Positions 44,761 to 52,793 of a stretch of 64,000 nt of DNA are shown piece after piece. Made by a program: the position numbers and the translations under genes. Origin of the DNA: an uncultured Collinsella sp. (GTDB lineage: Bacteria; Actinomycetota; Coriobacteriia; Coriobacteriales; Coriobacteriaceae); assembly GCA_900541725.1 (NCBI GenBank), contig UQLB01000002.1, forward strand, positions 1 through 64,000. The letters run 5' to 3'. Under the pieces are notes generated by a model that saw only the letters and a list, made by a program, of their open reading frames with translations, was not told the DNA's origin and made no database searches. Each line of letters begins with the position of its first letter. Within the stretch, counting starts at the first letter, position 1.

Positions 44761-45360
44761 TTGGGTCGTGCTGGGGATATGACGCCGCCTTTGCGTTGGC
44801 GGCTGGGTGTTGCTGGTGGGGTGGCGCTGGCTGTGTTGCTTGTTGACCAGCTGACCAAGCTTGCGGTTCGTGCCGTGGGCGACGCTTTGCATGTGACCGT
44901 CATCCCCGGTGTCATCGACTTTATGTTTGTCCGAAATATCGGTGCCGCCTTTAGCATGGGCGAGGGGCATGGCATCGCGTTTGCCGTGCTGGCGTTGGCG
45001 GTCATTATCGCTATTGCCGTGTACCTCGTTCGTGCACCCCAGCTCGCCCATCTTGAGGTTGTGGGCATGGCGATGGTTGCGGGCGGTGCTATCGGCAACG
45101 CTATCGATCGTTTGGCCTTTGGCTTCGTGACCGATTTTATTGCCACCACCTTCATTGACTTCCCCGTCTTCAATGTGGCCGATATCGGCATTACCTTGGG
45201 TGTCGTGCTCGCCCTCTTCGGCTACATGTTCTTGAGCCCCGCTGCCCGTGAGGTCGATGCGACCGCCGAGCTTAACGCCCGTGACGAGGCCCGCGCTAAG
45301 CGCAAGGCCCAGCAACGCGGGGAGCGTGCCCGCAAAATTCGCGAAAGGAACGAGCGCTAA
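44761..45360 (+). CDS. lspA: Lipoprotein signal peptidase (signal peptidase II)
   Basis: Membrane aspartyl protease that removes prolipoprotein signal peptides. 199 residues with four hydrophobic helices, the family motifs NIGAAFSMGEG, GGAIGNAIDRLAFGFVTDF (first catalytic Asp) and FPVFNVADIGITLG (second catalytic Asp), plus a basic C-terminal tail. TTG 44761 has AGGGGA 5 nt upstream; ATG 44779 lacks spacing. Last base overlaps the rluD start. Confidence 0.94.
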   Translation: MGRAGDMTPPLRWRLGVAGGVALAVLLVDQLTKLAVRAVGDALHVTVIPGVIDFMFVRNIGAAFSMGEGHGIAFAVLALAVIIAIAVYLVRAPQLAHLEVVGMAMVAGGAIGNAIDRLAFGFVTDFIATTFIDFPVFNVADIGITLGVVLALFGYMFLSPAAREVDATAELNARDEARAKRKAQQRGERARKIRERNER

Positions 45361-46373
45361 TGGCCGACATTCATATCCTTGTTGCCGACGATGCCGCTGG
45401 TCAGCGTCTTGACGCCTATCTAGGCGCCAACGATGGCTGTCCCACGCGCTCTGCCTGCGCGCATCTGATTGAGGGCGGTGCCGTATGTGTCAATGGCGAG
45501 ACCTGCCTGTCCAAAAAGTACGCCGTGCGAGTCGGCGACCGTATTTCGGTCGATCTGCCCGAGCCACACGATCCCACCGATGTGATTCCCGAGGCCATCC
45601 CGCTCGATATTCGCTATGAGGACGACTATCTCATTGTGCTCTCCAAGCAGCGCGGCCTGGTGTGCCATCCTGCACATGGTCATGAGAGCGGTACGCTCGC
45701 GAATGCCCTGGTCTATCACTGTGGTATCGACCATCTGGGCACCGTGCAGGGCGAGGACCGCCCCGGTATTGTGCATCGCCTGGATCGCGATACCTCGGGT
45801 CTCATGCTTGCGGCAAAGGACGACGACACCCAGCGCGCGCTCCAAAACCTTATCCGTACGCGCACGCTCGACCGCCGCTACATTACGCTCGTTCACGGTC
45901 ATATCGCTATGGATGAGGGCACCATTAACACCGGCATTGCCCGGTCTACGCGCGACCGTGTCAAGATGGCGGTTTCTGATGACCCCTTTGCGCGCCAGGC
46001 CATTACGACCTTTAAGGTCCTTGAGCGCTACGATTCCACGCGTTTTGACGACGGCTATACGCTCGTCGAGTGCCACCTGTTTACGGGCCGTACGCATCAG
46101 ATTCGCGTACACATGCGTCATATCAACCACGCTTGCGTAGGCGATCCGCTCTACGGCAAGTGCTATGCACGCGCCGATCAGGGTCTGACCAGGCAATTCC
46201 TTCATTCCTGGCGCGTCGCATTCGACCATCCCGTGACGGGGGAGCGTATTGAGTGCCGCGATGAGCTGCCGTGGGATCTCGCTGCGGTTCTCGACGACCT
46301 GGCTCCGCGCTCACTCGGTCGTACTGCCGCTGGCGACGACATCGTTCCGCAGCTCGGTCTTCTCGAAGCCTAG
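45360..46373 (+). CDS. rluD: RluD-family 23S rRNA pseudouridine synthase
   Basis: 337 residues: S4 RNA-binding domain (residues about 15-80), then the RluA-type catalytic domain with the aspartate in GIVHRLDRDTSGLMLAAK and downstream HQIRVHMRHI. lspA-rluD is a common pair. The specific uridines modified cannot be fixed from sequence. Overlaps lspA by one base (TAATG). Confidence 0.92.
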   Translation: MADIHILVADDAAGQRLDAYLGANDGCPTRSACAHLIEGGAVCVNGETCLSKKYAVRVGDRISVDLPEPHDPTDVIPEAIPLDIRYEDDYLIVLSKQRGLVCHPAHGHESGTLANALVYHCGIDHLGTVQGEDRPGIVHRLDRDTSGLMLAAKDDDTQRALQNLIRTRTLDRRYITLVHGHIAMDEGTINTGIARSTRDRVKMAVSDDPFARQAITTFKVLERYDSTRFDDGYTLVECHLFTGRTHQIRVHMRHINHACVGDPLYGKCYARADQGLTRQFLHSWRVAFDHPVTGERIECRDELPWDLAAVLDDLAPRSLGRTAAGDDIVPQLGLLEA

Positions 46374-46391
46374 CCGGTATTAGGTGGTTTC

Positions 46392-46420
46392 TTGAACTCG
46401 GTAAGCCTGCGGTAAGATAT
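46392..46420 (+). promoter_or_regulatory. Candidate promoter of the glycosyltransferase gene
   Basis: TTGAAC (46392-46397), then TAAGAT at 15 bp or AGATAT at 17 bp. Confidence 0.4.
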
Positions 46421-46455
46421 ACGATTGTTTACGTAACGCGTTCCTGGGAGCCTGC

Positions 46456-47751
46456 ATGCTCGCCTTTTTACAAACCAACACACCCATCGTGATCTTCAAC
46501 CAGATTGTCGTCACGCTGCTCACGGTCTGCTTTCTGTACCAGGTGGTCTTCTTTGTCATCGGCGCTCTCCGTGGCGAGGTCGCGCCTCCCAAGGCCAAAA
46601 AACTCCACCGCTATGCCTTCTTTATCGCGGCGCATAACGAGGAGGCCGTTATCGCCAATCTTGTTCGCTCCATCAAGGACCAGGATTATCCGTCCGAGCT
46701 CATCGAGGTCTTTGTGGTCGCCGATGCCTGTACCGATAACACGGCACAGCTCGCGCGCGAGGCGGGCGCCATCGTCTATGAGCGCAATGACCTGGCCCGT
46801 AAGGGCAAGAGCTGGGTCATGGACTTTGGTTTCGATCGCATTCTCAACGAGTATCCCGATACGTTTGAGGGCTACTTTATCTTCGATGCCGACAATGTTA
46901 TCTCCCGCGATTACGTCTCCAAGATGAATGATGCCTTTGACCAGGGCTTCCATGTGGTCACGAGCTATCGCAATTCCAAGAACTTCGGCAGCTCGTGGAT
47001 CTCTGCGGCCAACGCCACCTGGTATCTGCGTGAGGCCCGCTTCCTTAACAACGCGCGTAACATCTGCAAGACGTCTTGCGCCGTCTCGGGTTCGGGCTAC
47101 CTCATCTCCGCAAGCGTTATCGAGGGCATGCACGGTTGGCAGTTCCATACGCTGACCGAGGATATCCAGTTCACCACGTTCTGCGCCATTCACGGCATTC
47201 GCATCGGTTATGCGCCGGCGGAGTTCTTTGATGAGCAGCCCGTGACGTTTAAGGCGTCCTGGAAACAGCGCATGCGTTGGACCAAGGGCTTCTACCAGGT
47301 CTTTTTTACCTACGGCAAGCATCTTGTCAAATCGACGTTCCGCTATCATCGCTTTGCTGCCTACGACATGTTTATGACGATCGCACCGGGCATGCTGCTG
47401 TCCCTGATCTCCATGCTCGCCAACGCGACCTTCCTCATCGTGGGCGGGCTTTCGCACGGCTTCTTGGCCACCGAGGTCGAGATGCAGGCTTGTGCCGCCT
47501 CGCTCATTATGACCTTCGTGATGATGTATCAGACTTTCTTTATCCTGGCGCTACTCACGACCATCTTCGAGTACAAGCACATTCATTGCGCGCAAAAGTG
47601 GCGTCTGGTAACCAACCTGTTTACCTTCCCGATCTTTATGTTCAGCTATATCCCCATCACGGTGGCAGCGCTGTTCCTGAAGGTTGACTGGGTCCCGACG
47701 CAGCACGCCGTCAACGTTACCCTCGACGAGGTCATGCAAGGCGCCAAATAA
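46456..47751 (+). CDS. Family 2 processive glycosyltransferase, membrane
   Basis: 431 residues. N-terminal TM, then a GT-A fold: AHNEEAVIANLVRSIKDQDY, DACTDNT, the DxD-like FIFDADNVISRD, TEDIQF and the QRMRW motif typical of processive enzymes, then three to four C-terminal TMs. It could make a polysaccharide or glycolipid; acceptor and sugar are unknown, and no other polysaccharide genes are adjacent. Own promoter and terminator, so monocistronic. Confidence 0.87.
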   Translation: MLAFLQTNTPIVIFNQIVVTLLTVCFLYQVVFFVIGALRGEVAPPKAKKLHRYAFFIAAHNEEAVIANLVRSIKDQDYPSELIEVFVVADACTDNTAQLAREAGAIVYERNDLARKGKSWVMDFGFDRILNEYPDTFEGYFIFDADNVISRDYVSKMNDAFDQGFHVVTSYRNSKNFGSSWISAANATWYLREARFLNNARNICKTSCAVSGSGYLISASVIEGMHGWQFHTLTEDIQFTTFCAIHGIRIGYAPAEFFDEQPVTFKASWKQRMRWTKGFYQVFFTYGKHLVKSTFRYHRFAAYDMFMTIAPGMLLSLISMLANATFLIVGGLSHGFLATEVEMQACAASLIMTFVMMYQTFFILALLTTIFEYKHIHCAQKWRLVTNLFTFPIFMFSYIPITVAALFLKVDWVPTQHAVNVTLDEVMQGAK

Positions 47752-47760
47752 CCACCACCA

Positions 47761-47801
47761 AAACCGCCACAAAGGGGACAGACGCCTTTGTGGCGGTTTT
47801 T
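47761..47801 (+). terminator. Glycosyltransferase gene terminator
   Basis: Perfect 15-bp stem AAACCGCCACAAAGG / CCTTTGTGGCGGTTT, 9-nt loop, T-run. Confidence 0.9.
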
Positions 47802-47832
47802 GCTACTGTGATGCAGCTCGAGGAGGTGTTCA

Positions 47833-48255
47833 ATGGTCTATATCCCGTTTTGGCTATGCGCCATCGCTGGCGCCTGCATCGATGCGCGCGAGCGGCGGTT
47901 TCCGAATGCGCTTGCTGCCGCGTGCGCCGTGGCGGCATTTGTGGGCGTCTGGCTAGATCTTGGCATGAATGCGGCGCTTGACCACGCCCGCCTTGCGGTC
48001 ATCGTCTACCTTGTCCTTGTGCTCACTGAGTCGCTCTGGCGTCGTGTTCGCCGCGCTCCCGGCATTGGCATGGGGGATGCTAAGGCGCTCTTCGCACTTT
48101 GCACCTTCGATCCTATGGGCAGCATCGTGGCATTTGCCGTCGCGCTCCTGGTCCTGGCTACTTCCTGCCTCATCACGAAATCGCGCTCCCTGCCATTGCT
48201 CCCGTTATTGGTGCCGATTTTTGCCATAATCGAGGTCGTGGGCTGCACATTGTAA
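47833..48255 (+). CDS. A24-family prepilin peptidase (CpaA/TadV-like)
   Basis: 140 residues, four to five hydrophobic segments. Both catalytic aspartates are recognisable: IDARERRFPN after the first helix and the GxGD motif GIGMGDAKALF. It lacks the N-terminal methylase domain, as in short TadV/CpaA forms. No pilin or secretion genes are in the window, so its substrate is elsewhere. GGAGG precedes the ATG. Confidence 0.82.
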   Translation: MVYIPFWLCAIAGACIDARERRFPNALAAACAVAAFVGVWLDLGMNAALDHARLAVIVYLVLVLTESLWRRVRRAPGIGMGDAKALFALCTFDPMGSIVAFAVALLVLATSCLITKSRSLPLLPLLVPIFAIIEVVGCTL

Positions 48256-48286
48256 CCGATTGCGCATCCTTCTTAAGGAGCATGCC

Positions 48287-49534
48287 ATGGCAACTAATCA
48301 AGAAACGGCCGTCATTAAGGCGCGCATGGACCGCATTCACGCGGCGTTGTCGCCCGAACTCGTCGAGCGCATTTCCGCCGATCGTGCTTCGGGTGCCGTC
48401 AACCCGTATCGTTGCAACGACGACCAGGTCATTCGTCGTATTGATCGCGCTGCCGACAAGGGCACGCTTATGCGTCCGGCGTTTATGCGCGATACCGAAA
48501 AGATTCTTCATCTTCCGGCGTACACGCGTTATGCAGGCAAAACGCAGGTCTTTAGCTTCCGTAGCAACGATGATCTGTCGCGCCGCGGTTTGCACGTGCA
48601 GCTTGTTTCGCGCATTGCGCGCGATATCGGTCGCGCCCTGGGGCTCAACTGCGATCTGATCGAGGCGATTGGCCTGGGCCACGACTTGGGACACACGCCC
48701 TTTGGGCACGCCGGTGAGCGCTTTCTCAACGATATCTACCACGAGCGCACGGGTCGCTACTTTTTCCATAACGTGCAGTCGGTCCGCGTGCTCGATGCCC
48801 TGTACGGCCGCAACGTGTCGCTCCAGACGCTCGATGGCGTGTTGTGCCATAACGGCGAATATGAGCAGCGCGTATTTGAGCTGTCACACATGGCATCCTT
48901 TGGTCAGTTCGATCAGACGGTTGAGGACTGTATCGCCACGGGTTATAGCGCAATAGAGCACCTGCGCCCCATGACGCTCGAGGGCTGCGTGGTTCGCATC
49001 TCGGATATCCTTGCCTACGTTGGGCGCGATCGACAAGACGCTATTGCGGCGGGCCTGCTGTCACCCGACGCCTTTGACGATGACCTGGGCGGAGCATACA
49101 ACAGCTGGATACTTACGCATGCCTCCATCGATATCGTTGAGCACAGCTATGGCAAGCCGCGCATCGAGATGAGCGAGGAGCTGTTTGAGGAAATCCGCCG
49201 AGCCAAGCGCGAGAACTACGAGAAGATTTATAGCAAGGGCGGCATTGAAGGCGACTCCGAAGCGGAGCTGCGCGAGGCGTTCGAAAAGCTCTACGACCGT
49301 TGCCTGCAGGATATAAACGAAGGCGACGAGTCCTCGTATATCTTTAAGCATCATATTTCGCGCATTGAGCAGCAGCTTTCCTACTACGATCGCACCTATA
49401 CCTGGCAGGACGACAAGGATCAAGCGGTGGTGGATTACATCGCGAGCATGACGGACGGCTATTTCTGCGAGCTGACGAGCAAGCTATTCCCTGGCTTGAA
49501 GTTTCCACACCGTACCTATATTAACGAACGGTAG
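48287..49534 (+). CDS. dgt: Deoxyguanosinetriphosphate triphosphohydrolase-like HD protein
   Basis: 415 residues. HD-domain phosphohydrolase: DTEKILHLPAYTRYAGKTQV supplies the first His and the key HD pair lies in GLGHDLGHTPFGHAGE. The family cleaves dNTPs to nucleoside and triphosphate. ATG 48287 has AAGGAG 6 nt upstream; the frame extends further without a good site. Followed by rarA; coming before dnaG is common elsewhere but not here. Confidence 0.88.
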   Translation: MATNQETAVIKARMDRIHAALSPELVERISADRASGAVNPYRCNDDQVIRRIDRAADKGTLMRPAFMRDTEKILHLPAYTRYAGKTQVFSFRSNDDLSRRGLHVQLVSRIARDIGRALGLNCDLIEAIGLGHDLGHTPFGHAGERFLNDIYHERTGRYFFHNVQSVRVLDALYGRNVSLQTLDGVLCHNGEYEQRVFELSHMASFGQFDQTVEDCIATGYSAIEHLRPMTLEGCVVRISDILAYVGRDRQDAIAAGLLSPDAFDDDLGGAYNSWILTHASIDIVEHSYGKPRIEMSEELFEEIRRAKRENYEKIYSKGGIEGDSEAELREAFEKLYDRCLQDINEGDESSYIFKHHISRIEQQLSYYDRTYTWQDDKDQAVVDYIASMTDGYFCELTSKLFPGLKFPHRTYINER

Positions 49535-49594
49535 TTCGTATATATTCGGTATACTGTTAGTGGAAAACGTTTTTGATTGATGCACGGGATGGCT

Positions 49595-50944
49595 ATGGAC
49601 GACCTTTTTTCTGCCTCGACGCGCGAGCGTTCCTTTCAGAATGCGCCGCTTGCGGTGCGCATGCGCCCCAATTCGCTCGACGAGTATGTGGGCCAGCAAA
49701 AGGCCGTCGGTAAGGGTTCGTGGTTGCGTGCCGCGATTGAGCACGACGTGCTGTCGAGTGTGATTTTGTATGGGCCGGCCGGTACGGGCAAGACGACGCT
49801 GGCACATATTATCGCCAACCATACTAAGAGCGAGTTTGTCGAGGTCAGCGCTGTGACGGGCACCGTAAAGGATCTTCGTCGCGTGATCGACGAGGCTAAG
49901 ACGCGCCTGAATACGTACGACCGCCGCACCATTCTATTTATCGATGAGATTCATCGCTTTTCCAAGTCGCAGCAGGATGCCCTGCTGCATGCAGTTGAGA
50001 ACCGTACCGTCATTATGATTGGCGCCACGACGGAGAATCCGTACTTCGAGGTCAACTCGGCATTGCTCTCGCGCGGTCGCGTGGTGGAACTTGAGCATCT
50101 TAAAGACGAGGATATCGCCACGCTTATTGAGCGTGCGCTCGAGGCGCCGCAGGGTTTGAACGGTAAGTTCTCGGCCGATGAGGATACGGTTAAGACCATT
50201 TGCACACTGGCAGCGGGTGACGCTCGATCGGCGCTCACGACGCTTGAGCTTGCGAGCGAGATTGCCGTCACGCGCCCCGATACCGAGGGAACGCCCGCGC
50301 CGGCGGCGGGGGAGCGCTATCCCATCACTGTTGACGACGTGAAGATTGCCAATCCGCGCCGTGGCTTTTCGTACGACAAAAACGGTGACATGCACTACGA
50401 CATCATCAGTGCGTTTATTAAGTCTATGCGCGGTAGCGACCCCGATGCCACGATTTATTGGCTCGCGCGCATGATTGACGCGGGGGAGGATCCTAAGTTT
50501 ATCGCTCGTCGTATTATGATTCAGGCTTCTGAGGATGTTGGCAACGCCGACCCACAGGCGCTTTTGGTGGCACATGCCGCGTTTAAGTCTGCCGAGGTCA
50601 TTGGCTATCCCGAGTGCCGTATTAATCTGGCTCAGGCTGCTCTCTATGTGTGCTTGGCGCCTAAATCGAACGCGTGCGAGGCTTCGATCGATGCGGCGTT
50701 GGCCGATATTCATTCAAGTGGGCTCCGCGAGGTGCCGAGTTATCTGCGCGATCGTCATCGCCCGGGCAGCGACGAATACGGTGTGTATAAGTATCCGCAT
50801 GATTATCCCGAAGGCTGGGTCGATCAGCGTTATTTGCCCGAGGGGCTGGAGCGCGGTGCGTTTTGGCAGCCTGCGGGCCGTGGCTGGGAAGAGTGGCGCG
50901 TAGAGCAAAGCGAGCGCGACCGTAGCGGCAGAGCGCCCAAGTAG
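49595..50944 (+). CDS. rarA: Replication-associated recombination protein A (RarA/MgsA)
   Basis: AAA+ ATPase acting at stalled forks. About 449 residues: Walker A GPAGTGKTTLAHII, Walker B ILFIDEIHRFSKSQQD, sensor GATTENPYFEVNSALLSR, and the C-terminal tetramerisation/ssDNA region (EDVGNADPQALLVAHAAF; YKYPHDYPEGWVDQRYLPE). Start chosen at ATG 49595; 49577, 49580 and 49589 are in frame. GT-rich wobble usage is slightly lower GC than the synthetase genes. Confidence 0.93.
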   Translation: MDDLFSASTRERSFQNAPLAVRMRPNSLDEYVGQQKAVGKGSWLRAAIEHDVLSSVILYGPAGTGKTTLAHIIANHTKSEFVEVSAVTGTVKDLRRVIDEAKTRLNTYDRRTILFIDEIHRFSKSQQDALLHAVENRTVIMIGATTENPYFEVNSALLSRGRVVELEHLKDEDIATLIERALEAPQGLNGKFSADEDTVKTICTLAAGDARSALTTLELASEIAVTRPDTEGTPAPAAGERYPITVDDVKIANPRRGFSYDKNGDMHYDIISAFIKSMRGSDPDATIYWLARMIDAGEDPKFIARRIMIQASEDVGNADPQALLVAHAAFKSAEVIGYPECRINLAQAALYVCLAPKSNACEASIDAALADIHSSGLREVPSYLRDRHRPGSDEYGVYKYPHDYPEGWVDQRYLPEGLERGAFWQPAGRGWEEWRVEQSERDRSGRAPK

Positions 50945-51039
50945 GTCCTTGGGACCTCGCACATTCCCTTTGGGTATCTTTCCCCTTCTTTGGGGTACCA
51001 TGAATAGCGTCTGTATTTCGATTCCTTCGGGAGGCTTGT

Positions 51040-51630
51040 ATGAGTCCCATTCAAATCGCCCTGCTGCTGCTCGCCGTTGCCGGTGTGTGGGCTGTTATCG
51101 AGCTCGCGCTCACGCTGCGAAAGACCCGCACCGTCGTTGATTCGCTCGATAAGACCGTGAGCGACCTTAACAACACCATCGCCGAGGCACAGCCGGTGGT
51201 AGCAAAGCTCGATGGCGCTGTCGATGAGCTCACCCCCGCGTTGGCTCAGGTTGAGCCGCTCCTCAAGTCGAGCAAGACCGCCGTCGACGCCCTTACCTCC
51301 AATCTCGTAGAGGTCGAAGCTGTGGTTCGCGACATTTCCGAGGTTACGGGCAGCGTGGCCGAGGCCAGCAATGCCGTATCGAGCGTGACTGATTCTGCTG
51401 CTGGTGCCGTGCAGAAACTCTTTAACAAGGTGAAGGCTCCCGCGGCCGACGCCGAGCGCACGCTTTCCGCTGCCGCCGAAGCCGAGCAGCCGACCGAGCG
51501 TGTCCTGATTGACGAAGCCGGGGACGATGCCGCTGCTGGTGACGATGATGCACAGAAGCCTGCTGCTAAAGCAGCCCAGTATTACACCTACACGCCCGCC
51601 GAGACCTCCGAGGAGTCCTGCGATGAGTAG
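51040..51630 (+). CDS. DUF948-like membrane-anchored coiled-coil protein
   Basis: 196 residues: one N-terminal transmembrane helix (IQIALLLLAVAGVWAVIELA), then heptad-like repeats of Val/Leu/Asp/Ala (SDLNNTIAEAQPVVAKL; VAEASNAVSSVTDSA), and an acidic, Ala-rich tail. Resembles DUF948/YtxG general stress proteins. GGGAGG precedes the ATG. It overlaps the RsbW-like gene by 8 bp, so it belongs to the sigma factor operon. Molecular function unknown. Confidence 0.75.
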   Translation: MSPIQIALLLLAVAGVWAVIELALTLRKTRTVVDSLDKTVSDLNNTIAEAQPVVAKLDGAVDELTPALAQVEPLLKSSKTAVDALTSNLVEVEAVVRDISEVTGSVAEASNAVSSVTDSAAGAVQKLFNKVKAPAADAERTLSAAAEAEQPTERVLIDEAGDDAAAGDDDAQKPAAKAAQYYTYTPAETSEESCDE

Positions 51631-52000
51631 CGAAGCAACTTGCCCCATCACGCTGACTGTTGCCGGGGATCCGCGTCTGGCACGCCTCGTACGTATGACG
51701 GCCGCCAACGTTGGTGCGCTGTGCTCCATGTCCGTCGATCGCATCGAGGACATTCGTATGGCTGCCGAGGAAGCCTTTATCTTTGGCTGCACGGCCGTTG
51801 ATTCCGATGACATTTCGATCAAATTCGACGTCGACGAATCGCATGTGGGCATGACCTTTACCTTTGGCGATCAGGCGACTGTCGATGAGGATGACCAGGC
51901 TGCCGTGTATGCCGAGCTCATTCTGGCGAGCGTGTGCGATTCCTACGAAAAGACTGCGGCGCCCCTGACGCTTTCCCTCGACCTCAAGGCGGATATCTAA
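51623..52000 (+). CDS. RsbW/SpoIIAB-like anti-sigma protein with degenerate ATP site
   Basis: 125 residues with the fold pattern of serine-kinase anti-sigma factors: an opening beta-strand, the helix VDRIEDIRMAAEEAFIFGCTA and closing strands. In the N-box the Asn that binds Mg-ATP (EAVTNA in SpoIIAB) is replaced (EEAFIFG), and no DxGxG or GxGL box is seen. It is directly followed (1 bp) by a SigB/SigF-type sigma gene, the usual anti-sigma position. I infer a sigma regulator that may not use kinase-based partner switching. No RsbV-like antagonist is in the window. Confidence 0.75.
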   Translation: MSSEATCPITLTVAGDPRLARLVRMTAANVGALCSMSVDRIEDIRMAAEEAFIFGCTAVDSDDISIKFDVDESHVGMTFTFGDQATVDEDDQAAVYAELILASVCDSYEKTAAPLTLSLDLKADI

Positions 52001-52001
52001 T

Positions 52002-52793
52002 ATGACCGAACGTTCCCGGAGCGGTAAGACCGCTTGGGACAAGGAGAAAACCCGCGAGCTGTTTCGTCGCTACAAAGAGACCGGTGATCCGGACGCACGT
52101 GAGCAGCTCGTCATGTCCCATATGAACCTGGTAAGGTTTCTTGCCAACAAATTTAAGAACCGCGGCGAGCCGCTCGACGACCTCATGCAGGTCGGCTATC
52201 TGGGTTTGCTCAAGGCTATCGACCGCTTTGACCCCGAGCGCGGACTCGAGTTCACGACGTTTGCCACGCCTACCATCCTGGGCGAGATTAAGCGTCACTT
52301 CCGTGATAAGGGCTGGAGCGTGCGCGTGCCGCGCCGTTTGCAGGAGCTTTCTGCCAAGGTTAACCAAGCTACCGACAAGCTCACTAACGAGCTGCAGCGC
52401 TCGCCTAAGGTTGAAGAAATCGCTGAGTACCTGGGTGTGACCGTCGACGAGGTGCTGGAGGCCATGGAATCGTCTTCGGCCTATACCTCGGTGCCCATCG
52501 AGGCTCCTGGCGCGTCCGATTCCGATGATGCCCCCTCGATTCTCGACCGCTATGCCGATGACGACAACGAGCTCGATTTTACCGATGACCGCCTGGTGAT
52601 CGAGGAAGCCATCCGCGATTTCTCGCCGCGTGAGCGTGAGGTTATCGAGCTGCGCTTTGTGAAGGGCATGACCCAGATCGAGATCGCTAAGAAGTTGGGT
52701 ATCTCGCAGGTGCAGGTTTCGCGCCTGCTGCGCCGTACCCTTAAGAAGATACAGGACAAGATCGACCCCGACGGAGTGATGGTTCGTTCATGA
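52002..52793 (+). CDS. SigB/SigF-type alternative sigma factor
   Basis: 263 residues, group 3 sigma: region 2 (LVMSHMNLVRFLANKFKNRG; DLMQVGYLGLLKAIDRFDPE; TFATPTILGEIKRHFRDKG), region 3 (RVPRRLQELSAKVNQATDKL) and region 4 (VIELRFVKGMTQIEIAKKLG, then ISQVQVSRLLRRTLKKI). It is the general stress/sporulation type; since no sporulation genes are present, general stress is more likely. It overlaps the next gene by 4 bp. An acidic linker (SDSDDAPSILDRYADDDNE) separates regions 3 and 4. Confidence 0.92.
   Translation: MTERSRSGKTAWDKEKTRELFRRYKETGDPDAREQLVMSHMNLVRFLANKFKNRGEPLDDLMQVGYLGLLKAIDRFDPERGLEFTTFATPTILGEIKRHFRDKGWSVRVPRRLQELSAKVNQATDKLTNELQRSPKVEEIAEYLGVTVDEVLEAMESSSAYTSVPIEAPGASDSDDAPSILDRYADDDNELDFTDDRLVIEEAIRDFSPREREVIELRFVKGMTQIEIAKKLGISQVQVSRLLRRTLKKIQDKIDPDGVMVRS

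Noticed and set aside
50943..50999. Small dyads (AGGTCC/GGACCT and GGTA...TACC) after rarA as a terminator
   Set aside because: Stems are short and interrupted, with no T-run.
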